Assembly: GCA_021161565.1 (NCBI GenBank)
Contig: JAGHAK010000020.1
Coordinates: forward strand, 1-33,040
DNA from: Elusimicrobiota bacterium
Lineage (GTDB): Bacteria; CG03
Direction: 5' to 3'
Length of the DNA stretch: 33,040 bases
Shown: positions 32,001 to 33,040 of the stretch, piece after piece
How positions within the stretch are numbered: the stretch's first letter is position 1
Layout: each line of letters opens with the position of its first letter
The notes under the pieces: model-generated
What the model was told of the DNA's origin: nothing
Database searches by the model: none
Seen by the model: the letters and a program-made list of their open reading frames with translations, nothing else
Position numbers and translations under genes: made by a program

Positions 32001-33040
32001 TCCACGCCTCTTCCATTTACCATTGACACGCTTCCGCCGTCGGGGATAACGGCATTCAAGGTGAGTGCGTTCAAGTCTTCGAGCGTTCAATTGCAGTGGA
32101 ATGTGGATGATACAGGTCAGGTTATCCAGAATCTTGTCGAGGATAATTTCTGGAAATACGCGGTGTGGTGGGGAACTTCCCCGGGTGTGACGAATTCCGC
32201 GCCGTTTAATTGCTGGGGACCGGAAAACGAGGACGCTCTCGGCAGCGCTTCCGCCATTTCCGCGGATGTGACTGGGCTTGATTCGGGAGTGAAATATTAT
32301 TTCAGGCTTTTTGTTTATGACGCTTATGGCAACATTTATTCGGGAGACGAAGTTTCCCAGGTAACCGGCGCAGGACCTACTTCGTGGTTTGACAGCGCTT
32401 CGCAGATTCCGACGGGCGACGGAACGGTCGAGGTAAAAATTTTCTGTCAGCATCCAGACAGATACGATATATTCGGCCGCCTCGAATATTCCACCGTCTC
32501 CGCCGGGGGACCATGGTATAAGGCGACTCTTTTATCCACCACGGAAGCGTACTATAATCAGACAAGCGGATATTTTACCGCTCCGCCTCCCGAAATTGAC
32601 AATTCGCAGTATTACCAGATTGGCACTTCCCAGAATCCGATTGACACTTCGACCGGGACATGGACTGCCATTTATTTGCGATGGTTAAGCCGCAACGATA
32701 TTCCTTCTGCCCGTTATGAAAATGTTTATCTGAAAACATCCGTAAAGGACATGAATGAAATCAAACAGTATTCGGACGATGTGACGGGTCCTTTTGTTGT
32801 CGATAACCTCGACCCGGGAATTTTAGGGTGTTCCTACAGCCACGGGGATGAAAATTACGGAACAAATTCCGCTTTCTTTTCCCTTGTTCTGAACAAGGAG
32901 ATAAATTCAATCGATTATTCCGGAATTTTCATTTCCACTTCGCCGTTTCCGTTGCTCTCGCAGGGTTGCGAAAAAGTTTACCTGAGCACCGGCGAATTTC
33001 TCCCGGCGGTCTCATCCTCGACGCTTTATTTTCGGCTTGA
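29097..33040 (+). CDS. large secreted protein with FG-GAP repeats and fibronectin-III-like domains (3' partial)
   Basis: The frame from ATG 29097 (or 29106) is open through the last base, giving at least 1314 codons. After a signal peptide (hydrophobic FFAVFLFFL, likely cleavage after HPLHA), a first beta-sandwich (about 30-130) is followed by seven FG-GAP/VCBS repeats. Their calcium loops of DxDxDGxxD type start near residues 147, 197, 250, 303, 361, 420 and 470, e.g. GDFDGDGKID, GDIDNDGLCD and GDFDNDGDLD. Repeat 2 has DD in place of DG. Further beta-sandwich domains follow; two end in fibronectin-III-like blocks, TYYFAIYAYDSFGN (about 825) and KYYFRLFVYDAYGN (about 1070). Such proteins form calcium-stabilised propellers on the cell surface or in secretions and mediate adhesion. 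It follows the TPR envelope operon. The C-terminus, and any sorting signal, is outside the window. Confidence 0.88.
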   Translation, partial: MGTMKQKFGFGMFFAVFLFFLSHPLHAVNAPDSLLTDNQTNPIYVDTPDPTFSWSASTQCYYQLVVATSSDFGFYKWDTGRVTSTVKSCDYSGSYLSGNTTYYWKVRVWNVNLSSSVYSSTATFRMNFFIKKGSFESGQVVSLGRGDFDGDGKIDLALGTSGTSSLTKVYRNLGNWNFSLMYSTQYALDIGGVVVKDLNKDDLPDLITGVQIDNEGTNTASQIFLNDGSFNFHESAALNKKKTYSITVFDINRDGNYDIIEGLLSGGEAGEYNMLYNGSGAGAFSSGAQICESNNTYSIGVADFNDDGFLDLVCLNNRNSGTSPDYSPLETAIVYQGDGNGNFTKVWESPAGYFNAVAIGDIDNDGLCDFIAATYRFGPPYGQDQDSYVTCYYNTGNFNFVNGFEFAGPISRVTSLALTDVDNDGWLDLIMGWNGTSETKTRPYLNTGGTFSLLDMTEFSADAMSFAVGDFDNDGDLDYVAGTSNGCEYYYSTLADDGNSNFPPSAPSGGFSFFWDSGKLHLNWGNGTDNETPTALLQYNLKLRDESGTVISPEGGDVFSECDGFYGNMLTSTWTVLNVPRKTYFYSIQTIDAYGAESSFSAETTVNEKPYPGWDSENVIPSTGCRQYTKDDVLQDFSLRGCVTVDFKVKDFEKNAVTGKNFEFSLDGGNSWTALPEGSGALDKFYSPYSFYSSDSFSDAQKYTFTWNTTHPDDPSVLYSTRTLAARVRFKVNDGYSDSDFCESENFEIDNEKPTNPGDLTFNGYYTGQSLGLNFGSASFDPNFDEYIIYYNKTLSVNNVGDSIGEWNSSNDGNLAAADFNGASSTTITGLTDNTTYYFAIYAYDSFGNYNSAVHETSAKTNDIPSMAFLSVNASTTGTHLVTFSFRGSDSDANSWNYVSYQVRNKFGSYIDVTPETADPSYTSPLFFCSTGSVNTFVFNAEKALGAVSYDNALFKLTVTDGIDSSEVSTPLPFTIDTLPPSGITAFKVSAFKSSSVQLQWNVDDTGQVIQNLVEDNFWKYAVWWGTSPGVTNSAPFNCWGPENEDALGSASAISADVTGLDSGVKYYFRLFVYDAYGNIYSGDEVSQVTGAGPTSWFDSASQIPTGDGTVEVKIFCQHPDRYDIFGRLEYSTVSAGGPWYKATLLSTTEAYYNQTSGYFTAPPPEIDNSQYYQIGTSQNPIDTSTGTWTAIYLRWLSRNDIPSARYENVYLKTSVKDMNEIKQYSDDVTGPFVVDNLDPGILGCSYSHGDENYGTNSAFFSLVLNKEINSIDYSGIFISTSPFPLLSQGCEKVYLSTGEFLPAVSSSTLYFRL

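Overview
The window looks like chromosomal DNA from an uncultivated, probably anaerobic bacterium with a cell wall and an outer surface. Peptidoglycan genes (murB, ddl, murF), division genes (ftsQ, ftsA), O-antigen-ligase-like membrane proteins and a large secreted repeat protein point to a walled, likely diderm cell. Low-potential electron carriers (an RnfC-type flavoprotein, a small [4Fe-4S] ferredoxin) and a carbamate kinase suit a fermentative or anaerobic lifestyle. The mix of TPR-fused polymerases, FG-GAP proteins and palindromic or low-complexity spacers resembles deep-branching candidate phyla, but no gene here fixes the phylum. The standard bacterial code is used, with ATG, GTG and probably TTG starts.

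Layout. (1) 1-6000: a strong promoter with a dyad over its -35 box drives a cyclase/kynurenine-formamidase-family enzyme. An ornithine carbamoyltransferase, a GT-A glycosyltransferase, a GAF-GAF-HD-GYP protein and an RnfC-like protein follow; the last four overlap by 1-4 bases. (2) 6116-10153: a small zinc-ribbon protein, then murB-ddl-ftsQ-ftsA, all overlapping; ftsZ does not follow. (3) 10173-13299: two unusual carbamoyltransferases of the N-acetyl/N-succinyl-ornithine/YgeW type plus carbamate kinase, whose stop codon lies inside a tRNA-Gly gene. (4) 13364-13659: a G+C-rich, hairpin-studded spacer bounded by a 22-base direct repeat of the tRNA-Gly 3' end. (5) 13660-16689: a PTS EIIA-domain protein, nadC, a short biotin ligase, tRNA-Ser, a perfect 20-base palindrome, ferredoxin and a HAD phosphatase. 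(6) 16651-20141, minus strand: queA, murF and an MFS transporter. (7) 20199-29049, plus strand: two tandem O-antigen-ligase/TPR fusions, a MtaB-like tRNA methylthiotransferase, a coiled-coil protein, a secreted TPR protein and a membrane TPR/Lys-rich/HEAT protein, tightly packed. (8) 29097 to the window edge: a very large secreted protein with seven calcium-binding FG-GAP repeats and fibronectin-III-like domains, still open at the last base.

How the parts may work together: regions 2 and 6 make and divide the cell wall. Region 3 looks like a catabolic carbamoyl-transfer module that could release carbamoyl phosphate from a ureido compound and make ATP through carbamate kinase. Regions 7 and 8 look like a surface-polymer and surface-protein locus. 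The least ordinary items are the carbamoyltransferase pair with altered active-site motifs, the tRNA-flanked structured element, the lone RnfC in a c-di-GMP/glycosyltransferase operon, and the TPR-rich envelope operon.
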